DNA from: Hemileia vastatrix
Taxonomy: Eukaryota; Basidiomycota; Pucciniomycetes; Pucciniales; Zaghouaniaceae
Reading direction: 5' to 3'
Length of the DNA stretch: 64,000 bases
Assembly: GCA_030280995.1 (NCBI GenBank)
Contig: JASXTE010000007.1
Span: forward strand, 11,189,001-11,253,000
Positions 22,264 through 34,181 of the stretch are shown piece by piece; position 1 is the first letter of the stretch, and each line of letters starts with the position of its first letter. The position numbers and the translations under genes were made by a program. The notes beneath the pieces are model-generated. The model was not told where the DNA came from, made no database searches, and saw only the letters and a list, made by a program, of their open reading frames with translations.

Positions 22264-22924
22264 CCTGGTATTTAGACCGGCTGAAATGGTCCTATCCTTT
22301 AATCACATTATTATTAATACTTTCTCAATAATCACATCTATATTAATATTGACCAAACTTCAACCTCCTTGAAAATTTATTCATCATTTATAATTCCTTG
22401 ATAATATTTTCTTTTTATCTTATTATTTGATGATCATCATATTTATTTTGCTATGTATTTTAACATCTACATAAGATTATATTATATTCTCATGTTTTAT
22501 GTTACTGTGATTCTGTTATCTATGTCATTCTTATTGACTTCACTATCAACTACATATCTTTCCTTGAGCCTCAATACATTAATATACATTGTTAACAAAA
22601 CCCTTTTACATAAGATTACTCCCTTTTTCTAAACTTCACTATCTATCTCTATACTGATTTTTTTAATTTAGTGGAATCTCCTTATTCAGATTTTATGGTG
22701 CTCTCACATAGATCCTCATATACACATACCTCCATAACCTTTTTTTATAACATTCTTTACCCTAATTTTGTTCATTCAACCCACAGCCATTACTTTACTC
22801 TACCTTTTCACACTACTTTTTCAAAGTTTCAGAACCTACATTTTATATCATCAGTATTTTTATCTTTTAAAAAAATCCTTAATATTATTTTTATTTAATA
22901 TTTTTCTTACCATCTTCTTCATCA
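22264..22924. other. AT-rich spacer, nothing recognised
   Basis: T-rich on the plus strand. A 75-codon frame at 22671-22898 has no recognisable features and looks like chance. Confidence 0.45.
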
Positions 22925-24125
22925 TTATTTCTTCTTAAGAGATTTATCAATACATTTCTGATAAGTTGTGAGTTTTTCATGATCCTTATCCACCAGATTT
23001 TTGTTTTGTAGTGTCATTTCAATTTTTTCTTTTAATAACTTTGGCTTTGTCTTTTTGTCTTTTGTTACAATGTACTGAGGAGTTTCTATTTCTAGAAGAG
23101 AAAAACTTCCAAGTCCTTTGAAAAGCTTCTTGAAAAATTGAATTGATGATCCCAGGCATGTGAACCCTTCTTCCTCATTACATTTTGAAATGTAATGCAG
23201 TACTTCATTTTCTGGCCAAAATATCAACAATAGTCCATCACAGTTGTTGAAGTTTATTTTTGACTCCAACTCTGGGAAAATAAACTCTCCTCATTCTTTT
23301 AGTGGTTTGTTCTTATTGTATGGGCGCTCAGTTAGTTCATTTTTATATGTATTTTTGGGGTTCCAAATCTCAAAAGCATTTTGACTCCCATCTCTATCGC
23401 AGTGTGGAGTGTTACTGTCTCCGTTACCATTAATCTCCAGGGTCAATTTCAGATTTCCAAAAAATTAGTCCTCTTACTCTTCCCATCTGGGTATACTTAA
23501 CTCTTTTTAAATGACCCATGCTTTCTCATATAACTTCTTGGACATCAACTGGAAGAAAAATCTATAAAAATTTGATAATCGTTTTTTGCTTGATCTCTTT
23601 CAGTTTTTCTAATTTTTTTATTCACATATTTCCCTAATACAGTCTATTAATGTTTAAATAATTGGAAAACATGATAAAATGCTTACTTAAATCTAGAGGA
23701 ATTGAGAATCCCATCAAAATTTCATCAGCAAACATTACTCCACTTTCTTGTGGTCCGTTACATGAGACCACATGCTCCAAAAGCTGAAGATCTCTCACAG
23801 CCTGTCTTTTATTGTCAAGTTTACTGAACTTTTCTAACTGTTCAAATTAAATCAATGATATTATGATCAGTTTTGCACCTCTTTTTCTGGGCTGAATGAA
23901 GTATGTTCCCTCATTCAGCTACTTGAAATCTTGTGGGTTTAATGCTCCATATTGTGCCTTGTGTATTGGTTTTATATTCAATTGTCTACCAAGCATCAGA
24001 TTTCCGTCTATCATACTTCTTCCCCCCTTTTCTACTTCTTTATTTGCCATAATATTTCTTTTTTTTATTTTTGTTTGGATGTTTTTTCTTCCCTGCCCTT
24101 CTCCCTTGATGTTTTTCTTTACCAT
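22925..24125 (-). pseudogene. Decayed TET/JBP-like 2-oxoglutarate Fe(II) dioxygenase gene
   Basis: From ATG 24125 one frame runs about 155 codons with only two stops (TAG near 23920, TAA near 23850). It includes Y-F-I-Q-P-R-K-R and a following S-L-I-x-F-E-Q-L stretch, and ends at a GTAAGC splice-like site near 23690. A second block (about 23560 to 22925) in one frame holds L-K-L-T-L-E-I-N-G-N-G-D, then P-H-C-D-R-D (candidate Fe-binding H-x-D), G-E-F-I-F-P-E-L, C-D-G-L-L-L-I-F-W and V-L-H-Y (candidate second His), then L-G-S-S-I-Q-F-F. The order and spacing fit the double-stranded beta-helix of TET/JBP enzymes, which oxidise 5-methylcytosine. The Arg expected to bind 2-oxoglutarate is Cys (TGC, possibly from CGC). 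Family assignment is from motif pattern only. Confidence 0.5.
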
Positions 24126-24239
24126 CCTTTCTCAATAAGTTCTCTTCTGAATCACACATCGGTTACTCTACTAAAACTTCAATTAAGATATAAATTCATG
24201 GTCAGTATATGAAACTTCTCAATCAGTTAAATCACATTA

Positions 24240-25100
24240 ATTAATTTTTTTAGTTGAAATAACATGATTCAGAGTCTAAGAGGGCCAATAATTCTCTAAC
24301 AACATGCTCACTACATAAAACCTTAATTATGTTATTTCATACTAATCAAAAACTAGACAATTTTTTGTTATAAAATGAAGATACTTTGACATACATTAAT
24401 TTAATTTAATCCAAAAATTTTCAACCTCCTTTTTGGTCACCAAAAAAAACAAGAACCAAACTTTAATTGCAAATCAAATGAAATTTAATACTTTTAAGTT
24501 AACATTACATGAATGAGTGACTAAGAGGGGAAATGAGGCTCTAACAGCACGCTTGCTGCATTAGTCATCAATCACATAACATTTACTATTCCCACAACTT
24601 GAAGAGAACAATTATGAAAAAAATACACATAATTTCATTAATAGTCCAGTTTTTTTGTATGGAAAAAAATCTGCAATACAAAAATAAAATAAAAATAAAA
24701 AGTAATAATACAAACAATTACTATATCTAAAAAAAATCTCTGGTATAAATACTTTTTGATTGAATGACTATGAGAAACAATATAAAATTCACAACACTAT
24801 TGCTGCATTAGTCATCATTCATGTAATATATTACCCCAAATTACAAAATTAAATGTGAAAAAAACCTAAGATTACTTACATAATTTTTTTAAAACATCTA
24901 TTTTCCCTAACTGGAACTGATCCTAAATTAAACAAATGCCATCCAAAATTCATAATGATAGTAAAAATATTCATTATTTTTTGAAAATCTGTCTGGTAAA
25001 AATTACATTATTGAGGGTACTAAGAGGGGCAATAATGCCCTAAAAAAATGCTCTCTGTATTAGCCTTAATCATGTAATATTTTCCTATTATGACAATTAT
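24240..25100. repeat. Tandem repeat, period about 245 bp, left part
   Basis: Four units share CTAAGAGGGG.AATAATGCTCTAA followed by a GCATTAGTCATCAAT-like block. The CTAAGAG anchor falls at 24276, 24531, 24778 and 25020 (spacings 255, 247, 242). The next unit is at 45574; it is in step only if the 20.3-kb insertion 25101-45410 is removed. No coding sense. Confidence 0.65.
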
Positions 25101-25860
25101 TGTCAGCCAGGCTGCTAGACTTACCCAGTAAAATAATTAAATATTTACTGTATGAAGCCATGACTTATTATTTTAATTATATTAATTATAATTTATTTAA
25201 ATTAAAATTACCTATAATAAATTAACTAATTGCAAAATGGTAAAGTTAAAAATTAAATATTAAAATGTCCCTTATATTTTTATTTTCTAACACTGTGCTC
25301 AATGACAGGTTGAAAGAAATAAGAATTTAATATTCAAAAAATATAATATATACAAAAAATTCAAGTTTCTTATTTAGGATTGACCTTTACAGTAAATATT
25401 AAATAAATTAATTTATTCCTGTCATATTCTGTAAATACACCTTTTTGATGCCTTCTTTTTGGAACAACTTTATTATTTGAAAATATTCCTTCCGGAATAT
25501 TCTTTTTTTCTCTCTCTCATACTACTGTGTTTAGAATTTTATTACCATGCTTTGTCTCTCCTTTGGCTATATAAGGCCTCTCTTTTTGGTTGTTTTTGGA
25601 CCATCCATTACTTACTTACATTAAACAAATACTTATTCCATTTAATTACTTATTTCTATTTATTATTGATTTTATTAATTACATTTTCATAGTTCTACCA
25701 CATTAATTTATAATAATAATTATAATTCTTACATCTTATATTTGAGTAAAACAAATAAAAGATAAATTAACTTATTTAAAGCTTTGAGATCCTAAATTTC
25801 CACTGTTACCACTGTTGGACCACCATTAGAAACCTTCTAGACCTAAAAGACCCCTTGACA
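25101..25860 (+). repeat. 5' LTR of copy C
   Basis: Begins TGTCAGCCAGGCTGCTAG and ends CCCCTTGACA, as does the 3' LTR. A TATA box, TATATAAGG, is at 25568-25576 followed by CCTCTC. It is about 46 bases shorter than the 3' LTR, mostly because of an A/T-rich indel near 25,330. Confidence 0.85.
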
Positions 25861-25862
25861 AT

Positions 25863-26045
25863 TGAGGCCCTTTCCAAATAGTTGATGGCGCATCGATACC
25901 TTGAAGCTGGCGACCGAGGGACCATCAACGACAAGGTGCCAATAGGATGAGTATATGACAAAGAAGACAAACGTCATCAGCCACGTGAATTTTTTTTTTG
26001 CTGAAACCAGGAATCGAACTGCGCTCCAAAAATTAGGTTCATATA
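25863..26045 (-). mobile_element. SINE-like, tRNA-derived insert at the LTR/leader junction
   Basis: A block of about 183 bases flanked by an exact 8-bp repeat, TTGACAAT, at 25855-25862 and 26046-26053. On the minus strand it contains AGTTCGATTCC, close to the pol III B box GGTTCGANTCC, then CTGGTTTCAGC like a tRNA 3' arm, then a run of ten A. No good A box or folded cloverleaf is visible, so the tRNA part is truncated. It holds about nine CpG in 180 bases, while the surrounding element has almost none. Confidence 0.5.
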
Positions 26046-26122
26046 TTGACAATAGTCATATATATTTATAGTAATTATTGATTACTATTTGTGGGTCATT
26101 TTACACATTTCATTGCACAAGT

Positions 26123-27352
26123 TGTGGCATTCCACATCTGGGTATGCCACTTAGGTTTATTTTTGAAGATTAGTATCAATTTTCTGGATTATAAGGCTGG
26201 ATATTTAGAATTTTGGAATTGTTTTACTTGATTTAGTGACTTATAGTATTATTGGTGGATATGGTGTGCTGATTGAATGACCACTGAGCTCCAGTGCTCC
26301 GGTGTGCTCCAGTGCACTCCAGTTTTCTCCAGTGATTTTCTGGTGCAAAATTGAAGTGTACTGGAAAAATTCTGTCATTTTGGCCAAGTTTGGTCATGGT
26401 GGCAAAATTATCTCACTGTGGAAAATTTAGCTTAATCTGGAAAAATTAGCTCATTGTGGGAAAAAGAGCTCATTGTGGCAAAATTTTCTCACAATGGGAA
26501 AGTCTGGTCAATTTGTTAAAGTTTGGTCACTGGACCAAAGTTTGGTCACTGTGCCAAAGTTTGGTCACTGTGCCAATGTTTGGTCACTGTGCCAATGTTT
26601 GGTCACTGTGCCAATGTTTGGTCACTGTGCCAAAGCTTGGTCACTGTACCAAAGTTTGGACACTGTACCAAATTTTGGTGACTGTGGAATAATTTGGCTA
26701 TTGTGGCAAAATTTGGTTAGAATTTATTATGCTTATTAGATCAATAGTTTATTTTAGATCCTATGCATGTAGGGTATTGTTGGAAAGGTCAGGAGTAGGA
26801 GAATCAGATAGAAAGGGGGGAATCTTAGTCTTCTACATGTTTCTGTCTCTTTAGTTTTGAGTAGGAGGATCTTTTTGATAATTAACAACCATTATTCATT
26901 TTTTTTATTACTCAAAAAAATTAAATAAAATTATAATACCCTTATAACATTTATATTTTTCATAACACTTTTGAAATACAGCACAACAATTATATTTTCA
27001 TCACATATAGGGTATCATTGGAAGGTCTCCATCTCAGGGACTTGTTTTTTATTGTTAACTCATTTAAAATCAAATCTTTAAAAAACATTTAAGTCTATCT
27101 TTTCAGATCTTTCACTAGTACACCTTATTTGTTGTCATCAGTATTTCTTTCTCAAAAGATGCTATATCTAAATCTCAATAAGCATTTATATAAATCAGAG
27201 TTTCATATATATATTTCAATCATTTCAAGTAGACTAGAGAGTTTAGTTAATTGAACAACCCTTATTTTACTTAGAATGACAGGTTTTTCTTCTGTTTATC
27301 CAACTCCTTTGGATTCTGCTTACAGAAAGGCAACTGTAAGAGTCTACCTACA
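26123..27352 (+). repeat. 5' LTR of element A
   Basis: Begins TGTGGCATTCCACATCTGG and ends GTCTACCTACA, as does the right copy at 36715-37833. The first 30 bases form a small hairpin (GTGGCAT...ATGCCAC). The copies differ in length mainly through the number of 19-bp repeats. Confidence 0.85.
26518..26712 (+). repeat. 19-bp tandem repeats in the element A LTR
   Basis: About nine units of GTTTGGTCACTGTGCCAAA, the outer ones diverged. The right LTR has about five at 37070-37165. Each unit has TTTGG and CCAAA arms around CACTGTG. Variable number in U3 suggests a protein-binding enhancer array, which is inference. Confidence 0.8.
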
Positions 27353-27356
27353 TATT

Positions 27357-27374
27357 TGGCGCCAAACATGGGGT
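27357..27374 (+). promoter_or_regulatory. Primer binding site of element A
   Basis: TGGCGCCAAACATGGGGT begins 4 bases after the left LTR. It starts with TGG, complementary to a tRNA CCA end, and resembles the TGGCGCC-type sites of many Ty3/gypsy elements. The tRNA itself was not identified. Confidence 0.55.
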
Positions 27375-27529
27375 TTGAAATCTATAGCTTTTTCTATGAC
27401 TTATTTGGAGCTAGGCTTTTCTTAGCCTGCAAGAGGCTTATTCTTTGGATCTCTAATTGATTTTATTTTATTAGCCAGCAAGAGGCTTGCTTATTTTTAA
27501 CGGTTTAAATGCTTTCTTACTTTATTGGG

Positions 27530-29315
27530 ATGTCTTCTGAAACTGCTTCTGGATCTTCTCTTCCTCTCACTCCTTCAGTTAGGATCGTTTCTTGGGATGG
27601 CCCAAAGTTTAATGGGGAGGAGGTTAAATGGTTTATTAGCAGGTATGAAGCTGCTGCTTCTGTTGATGGTGCTTCTAATGTGGATATTGTGAAGCAGGGT
27701 TAGATTTTTTACTGCTGATAGGGAGGTGGAAAAAGAAGTCATTGCTATGCAGAATTTCAAGGATAAGGATTGGGTAAAGCTTTCTAAGGCTATAGTTGAT
27801 AGATGGGGTGTTAGGTTTACTATGCTGAACCTTAATAAAATTGTTGGTGATTGGCAGGCAAAGGGTGGTGTTTCTTCCATGGCTGATTTTAAGAAGCTAT
27901 GTGTTCAGTTCAATGAAGTGGTCAAATGTCTTATTCAGGTGGACAAATTGGTGCATGAAAATCAAGCTAAGGATCTTTTCTGGTCAGCTTGTAGTAGGGA
28001 TATACAAATGGATGTCTTGAAGTATCTCTCAAGAAAGGATTTGATTAAGGAACTACCCAATGGCAAACAAAAACTGCTGCCTTTAGAGGTCATCAAAGAA
28101 AATATTCAAGCCCATCTTAAATTAATGGTGATGGAAAAGTATCAGGAGTCTTGCACTAAGTATTTCAGCAAGGTTAGTTAAGTTTTGGCTGAAAATAACA
28201 ACATCATGGTCAAAGCTCAGGAAGCCAAGAAGGCTCAAATGGGACTACCGGTGGCAAAAGTTGAGGGAAATGTGGACAAAAAGATGGTCAATCATTTGGC
28301 CTATTTAAAAAAGCAATTAAATATTTTTGTACAAGAGACTGAGAAGGCAAATAAGGCCCCAATTGCTTCTTTGTCAACGTCTACTTCTTATCAATCAAGG
28401 GGATATGAACTTCAAAATTTTAATGGCAAAGGAAAGGGTAACTGCTTCTTTGACAATGGAAGGAATGAGAATTGTAATGGTGGAAATGGATTTAGAGGTG
28501 GCTATTATGAGCCCAAGGTGTGCTCCTATTGTAATATGAGGGGGCACAGAGCTGGAGTATGTTTTACTCTAGATAAAGATTTGGATTCTGGGAGAGTGTT
28601 ATTTGATGGCAAGGTTTATAAATTTCCTGATGGATAGTTCATCAAGCACAGATATGGACAAGCACCTTCTGATTTGGTTAGAAGGAATATGGCGGCTGAA
28701 AGAAGAGCCCAATTTTAAGAATTAAAAGATGATGATGATAATGCCAAGGGTGGCAGAAATGGTGATGGTATAAGTTGTGGTAAAGCTGATAAAGGTAAAG
28801 AGAAAGAGGTCAGTAAGGCCAGATTTTCAACATCTTTTGGTGGTTTGGCGCTGGCAACAGTTGCTAGAGTGAAGGGTAATTGTATGGCTGGCAAATATGA
28901 TGTCAATGCTGCTAGAGGAGCAGCTGCTACTAAAGCTAAAAGTAGCATTCAGAGCCAACTAAAGGCTAAACCTAGAAAGGAAATCAACAAGTTGAGACCT
29001 TACTCTAAGGAAAAAATATATAAAATGCAGAAGGGTATGGCTGATATGGGGCCTCCTAGTTATGGCAAGCTTGATTTAAATGGTGAGCCTACACCAGAAG
29101 ATGATTATGATTCTGAGGAGGACATACCTTTGGTGTCACTACCCAGACCAAGTTTTAGCATTTCCATCCCAATGGAGGGAGTAAGAAGGACTAATGATGG
29201 ATCAGGATCAGAGAAAGAAGCTGGTGATGGATATAGGGATATCAGTAGTGAAGATGTTATTATGGGGGTGAAGATGGCAATGTGGGTCCTCAAGAGTTGC
29301 CCTGGGCCAATGTAA
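27530..29315 (+). pseudogene. Element A gag
   Basis: ATG at 27530 begins M-S-S-E-T. An inserted base at about 27,700 shifts the frame (R-F-F-T-A-D-R-E follows). After that one frame continues to 29,315 with stops TAA 28179-28181, TAG 28635-28637 and a TAA near 28,717. The capsid-like part lies at 27,700-28,200. The zinc knuckle is a perfect C-x2-C-x4-H-x4-C (C-S-Y-C...G-H...C) near 28,520-28,562. A -1 change near the G run at 29,259 leads into the protease frame; whether this is programmed or a lost G cannot be told. Confidence 0.8.
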
Positions 29316-30088
29316 TTAAATCTAAAGTCCAGTACAAACGGCCAGTAGTATCCAGTCAAGAGAATTTGATGGATGATGTTTTGAATAGGGTGAATCAACT
29401 TCAGATTCCCTTATCTTTAGGAGAGCTATTCATGATTAGTCCAGCGCTTGCAGAGAAGCAAAAGAAACATCTGATGAGGAGACGGGTTTCCGCTGGAGAG
29501 GTGGAATATATTTGTGAAAATGCTGAGAATTTTGGGGAGGATGTCAAAACACATTTTTCTTCTCCCCTGGGTTACCTAGTGGTAACTCTTAATGGTAAAG
29601 AGGTAAAGGCCTTGGTTGATTCAGGGTCTCAAATTAATTTGATTTCTTTAGAGCAAGCAAAAATTATAGGCTTGCCAATTAAAACTGGTACTGGGGGAAA
29701 CCTCAGAGGTATTGGAGGGCATGAAACAGAGCTGATAGGTACAGCTGAGCATTTCAAATTAGGTATTGGTTGATCTATTGGTAAGGTTCACGTTTATGTG
29801 GCCAGAGGGGCAGTTAAAACTGTTCTTGGTGGTCCTTTTTTGATAGATTTTGAGGCCAGGATTGGTTATCAAGCTGGCATGGGTATTAGTTTAGAGATAA
29901 CTGGAGAAGATATGAGGAGGCTACATATGCAGTTAGCACCTACTGGAGATGAAGGATGGGAAACACGTCCAGGGATCACTCCTCTGTGCCAGTTTTTTAC
30001 TTGCACCAGTAAGCAGCGTATTAAACGGAGGGCTTCTGGTGAATTATGTTTAGAGGGGAATTTTGGAGACCCTCATTTTTTGGGGTAG
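29282..30088 (+). pseudogene. Element A aspartic protease
   Basis: The active site reads L-V-D-S-G-S-Q-I-N-L at about 29,613-29,642, followed by the flap-like G-I-G-G-H-E and by V-L-G-G-P-F-L-I-D-F, as expected for a retropepsin. A TGA at 29771-29773 falls before the last third. Beyond L-G-G-P-F the sequence drifts into an unrecognised linker. Confidence 0.8.
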
Positions 30089-30626
30089 CTGGGGCTGATC
30101 ACTCTAATTTTGCAATCTCTCCCCAGGATGAGATCCCAGATTGCAATAGGTCAGCTCACTTGGGGATAATTCAAGTGGATTCTCAATTATTTTCTTTTAA
30201 TAATACATTAAATTGTTATTATGTCTTCAAATTTTTGGTTTGTCTCACTTCTCTATCAAGTTTTTCGATCACATTCAAGAATGGATCAAGAGGGAAGATG
30301 GGAAATATTATGTTGAATAAAAATTGGAATGGTATATTTTCTGACCTCCAGCAAGAGGGTAAACTGCAATTATTTCATCAAAATTCTATAAAAAATTTTA
30401 GTATAATTAAAACACAAAAAATAATTTTTTTGATAATTTGATTCCAGTCCTCCAGCAAGAAGATTAACTGCCAACTTTTATTACTGGTGATTTTATGATG
30501 AATAAGGGAATTAAAGGTGTTGTAAAAATTGTTGATAAACTAGATGAGGGAAAAGAGAAAAGGGTTAAATTTTAAAATGAAATAAAATATTTTTCTACTT
30601 ATATTGATTCTGATTCTGACAATGAA
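30089..30626 (+). other. Degenerate linker between protease and RT of element A
   Basis: No clear domain. It contains two copies of CCTCCAGCAAGA..G.TTAACTGC-like sequence (30,350 and 30,449), similar to the 20-bp motif repeated in the 3' region of the element. Confidence 0.45.
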
Positions 30627-32488
30627 GTGAATTCCTTTGATGAAATTTTAAATGGCAATACAAAAATAAATATTTTACCTCAAGTTTATGTAGATGTGGA
30701 GGCAGCAAAATATAAGAAGGCAGTAAATAAAATCCAACCGATTAATGAACTGCTACCCACTGAATTAAATCCACCTTTGAGAAGACCAAGACTATCAAGA
30801 GATCCTTATGAATGTGCCTTGGTGAAGAATCTGCCCAAAATTTCTGAAACGTCAATAATCACTTTTGATAGATTAGATTTTGTTAATTTTGGACCTGAGT
30901 GTTGGTTGTCTGGAGAAGAGAAGAAGTTTTTTTTGGATGTGATGGTCAAGCAAGAGAAGGCCATTGCTTTTGTAGAAGAGGATAGGGGTTTGTTGAAGCA
31001 TTCCTGTGGGGAGCCTTACAAGATTCCTGTAGTATGTCATGAACCGTGGCAGCAAAAACCAATCCCAATTCTGGCTGCATTAAAAGAAGCTTATATCAAA
31101 GTTTTCACAGAACGTATTTGAACTGGACTGTATGAGAAATCATCATCAAGCTATTCTAGTCCAGTATTTTGTATCAAGAAACCGAATGGCAAACTTAGAG
31201 TAGTTCATGATCTCAGGGAATTAAATAGGGTTACAATAAAGGATTCTGGTATACCACCTAGTGCTGAGGAGTTTGTGGAAGCATTTTCTGGGAGAGTGTG
31301 TTATGGTTTAGGAGATATTATGGGGGGATATGATGAGAGAGAGTTGCATCCAGACTCTAGGCCTCTCACTACTTTTGATACACTGCTAGGACAATCACAA
31401 TTGACAAGATTACCTCAAGGAGCAACAAATTCAGTTTCCGTTTATCAAGCTCAGATGGCTTGGATTCTTCAAGATGAAATTCCTCAATATGCTGGAATCT
31501 TTATTGACAATGGATGAATTAAAGGACCTTCAACAGATTATGATAATGAAGTGTTGGAGGAGAACTTAAGGATACAAAAATTCATCTGGGAGTATGCAAT
31601 CACTTTAGAGAGGATCTTGTTTAGAATTGAAGAAGCTGGTTTAACTATTTTGGATTCAAAATTTTCATGTTGTGTGCCAGCTTTATAGATTTTAGGTCAT
31701 GTGGTATGTAGAGAGGGAAGGATTATGTCCAAGAAGAAAGTGAATAAAATTCAGTCCTGGCCAAGACCCAAGAATATGACCAAATTTAGGGGGTTTTTAG
31801 GTGTATGTGTTTATGTTCAAATGTTTATCAAGGACTTTTCTTCATTGGCAGCTCTGTTGAGAAGGTTGGGGAGAAAGGATGCAGACTGGGAGTGGGATGA
31901 AGAGTGTGAAAGGGCGTTTGAGAGACTGAAGAAGGTTGTGGGGAAGGATTTAGTCTTGCAAAAGTTAGATTATGGAAAACATGCTGGTAGAATTTATTTA
32001 GCAGTTGACTCAAGTCAGGTTGCTTCTGGGGAAGTTTTGTCTCAGATGGATAAAGCTGGTTACATTAGGCCATTAAGGTACGAATCTGTGGTATTCACCA
32101 AAGTCAAATCAAGATATTCTCAGCCAAAATTGTAACTGTGTGGAGTGACAAAATTTTAAAGAAACTTCAAAATGTTTTGTGGGGCCAACACTTCAAATTT
32201 CAAGTGGATGTGAAATCTTTAACTCAAATGATTAATTCCCCAAGTTTACCAAATGCACCTATGACTATATGGGTAGCATTCATTCAACATTTTTCTTTTG
32301 ACTCAGTTCATAATCCTGGAAAAACTTTTACTATTCTGGATGGTTTGTCAAAAAGACCACCCACTGAAGATGATTCAGACTCAGAAGAGTTCAATGAATA
32401 TATACCTATGATTAAAGCCAGCACTAAAGGAGAAGAAGACATCCATACCTCCCCCATTAGGTTAAACTGGCAGGAATATTGTGTGTAG
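30627..32488 (+). pseudogene. Element A reverse transcriptase and RNase H
   Basis: One frame from 30,627 to 32,135 with stops TGA 31119-31121, TGA 31515-31517 and a TAG near 31,687. RT motifs are P-V-F-C-I-K-K-P-N-G-K-L-R, V-V-H-D-L-R-E-L-N, G-G-Y-D-E-R-E-L, and F-I-D-N at 31500-31511 where the catalytic motif should be [YF]-x-D-D, so the second catalytic Asp is Asn. The change GACGAT to GACAAT is a CpG transition. The connection has F-R-G-F-L-G-V-C, and RNase H has L-A-V-D-S-S. A frameshift at about 32,130 leads to the 32,138-32,488 frame with L-D-G-L-S-K-R-P. Confidence 0.85.
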
Positions 32489-34181
32489 ATATTTATGGTG
32501 ATGACCTCCACCAAGAGGATAAACTGGAAAATTATTTTTATGAGGATAAAATTGATGAAATTGGTGTAGATAAATTTGGTAAAAAAGAGGTAGAAGAAGA
32601 TGTTGTGTATATAGATGAAGATGGAGTGATAGTTTGGGATAGTAGTAGATTAAGGAAGGGTGTATATGTTGGAGAATTAGAAAATTTGGCTAAAAAGGGA
32701 GAAGAAGAGAAAGAGGTATTTTTGAATTTGGTTTCTAAGAGGTCAAAAGGTTCAGATGAAGAAAATAGACATAGCTTTATTAAGAAACAAATTTGGGGCC
32801 AACATTTATTGGCTCATTCATGTGCAGGTGATATTGATGATAGAGAAGTGCCCATTGATATTATATTAATCGATTTTCAAGAAGAAGTCTGGGGTCAGAC
32901 TGGTTTTTATTTGTTTTTGGTCAAATATTTATTGACTTTAGACAGGCCAGAAGATTGTGAAGACAATGAATGGGTGGCTATGAAAAGGAAGTCAACTACA
33001 TTTTACTTGTCTGGTCTATGATTAATTAAAGGAGGTATCCAAATCCTCAAGTAGTTTTAACTCAAAAGAAAGGGCAAGGATTAGTTTTAAAGTCACTGCA
33101 TTAAGATCTTGGGCAGGGAGGCGTTGGAGAAACGTTCAGAAGAATTTCTGATTGATTTTGGTGGCCATGAATGAATATGGCTGTTAAATAGTGGGTTCAG
33201 TCATCCAAAGAATGTTAAAGAAGAAGTTATTTAAGGCCAAAAGAATCTGGACACGCTACCCGCAAAAATACTCTCTTTGGATGTGTTAGCTTGGATGCCG
33301 TTCATATTAAGGAGGGATGTTATAAATATTTAATTGTAGCCAGAGATGATTTATCTGGTTGGGTAGAGGCAGCACCTCTTATTAATTTGACTTCCAAAAA
33401 TGTGGCAGAATTTATTCTGAAAAATTGGGTGTATCAATATAGAGTTATAAAATTGGTAAAGGTAGATTGAGGTCCTGAGTTTGGGACAGAGTTTAGAGAA
33501 GCTATATCAAAATTTGTGTTAAAGGTTAGGGTAGAAACCTTTTATTATCCTGAAGCTGAAGGTATGGTTGAAAGAGGGAATCAAGTAATTAAGGATGCTT
33601 TAGTCAAAATTTGTGGGTCAAGTGCTGAAAAGTGGAGGCATTATTTACCTTTAGTTTTGTTTTCTGATCAGATTACTGCCAAAAGGCCAACCAGATTTTC
33701 ACCCTATGAACTTGTTTTTGGACAGAAAGCAGTTTTACCAGTTGATTTGGAAGCTGAATCATATCTAAGAGTTGACTGGGACACGGTCAAGACTACTGAA
33801 AAGTTATTATGTGCAAGAATAATGCAGCTAGAAAAGAAAGAAGAGTACTTAGAAAAGGCATATTGGCAGATGATGAAGATTTGAAATCAGTTAGTAAGAT
33901 ATTGGGATGAGAGGTTGGCACATCGACTTAGAAAACCTTTGAAAACTGGAGATATGGTTTTGGTGTATAATAGGAGTTTGGAGAGAGAATGGGGCAAGAT
34001 GTTTGCAGATAGGTTGAATGGCCCATATAAAGTAAAGGAACAATTATCTGGCAGTTCATATGTTTTAGAAGAGTTGGATGGAGTGGTACTAAAAAAGAGG
34101 GTAGCTGCCGATCAAGTTAAGAGCTTCTATCCAAGAGGTACTACAAGGACAGGAGTATACTCTGCAATGAGGAAGAACTAA
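32479..34181 (+). pseudogene. Element A integrase
   Basis: An acidic linker (32,479-32,780) precedes the integrase. The catalytic core shows D in S-L-D-A-V-H-I-K near 33,290, R-D-D-L-S-G-W-V-E-A, a second D in K-V-D followed by TGA near 33,468 (expected D-x-G-P-E-F), and E in G-M-V-E-R-G-N-Q. The C-terminal part has F-S-P-Y-E-L-V-F-G, G-D-M-V-L-V-Y and N-G-P-Y-K-V. Frames change at about 33,020-33,280 and a TGA at 33,882-33,884 splits the tail. No chromodomain is seen. Confidence 0.8.

Noticed and set aside
25998..26040. A tRNA gene on the minus strand
   Set aside because: Only a B-box-like arm and a 3' arm are seen; the stems pair poorly and no D arm or anticodon arm can be drawn.
26456..26739. 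Repeat-peptide frames (W-S-L-C-Q, F-G-H-C) here and at 37,017
   Set aside because: Translations of the 19-bp LTR repeat; no start context and no relatives outside the LTR.
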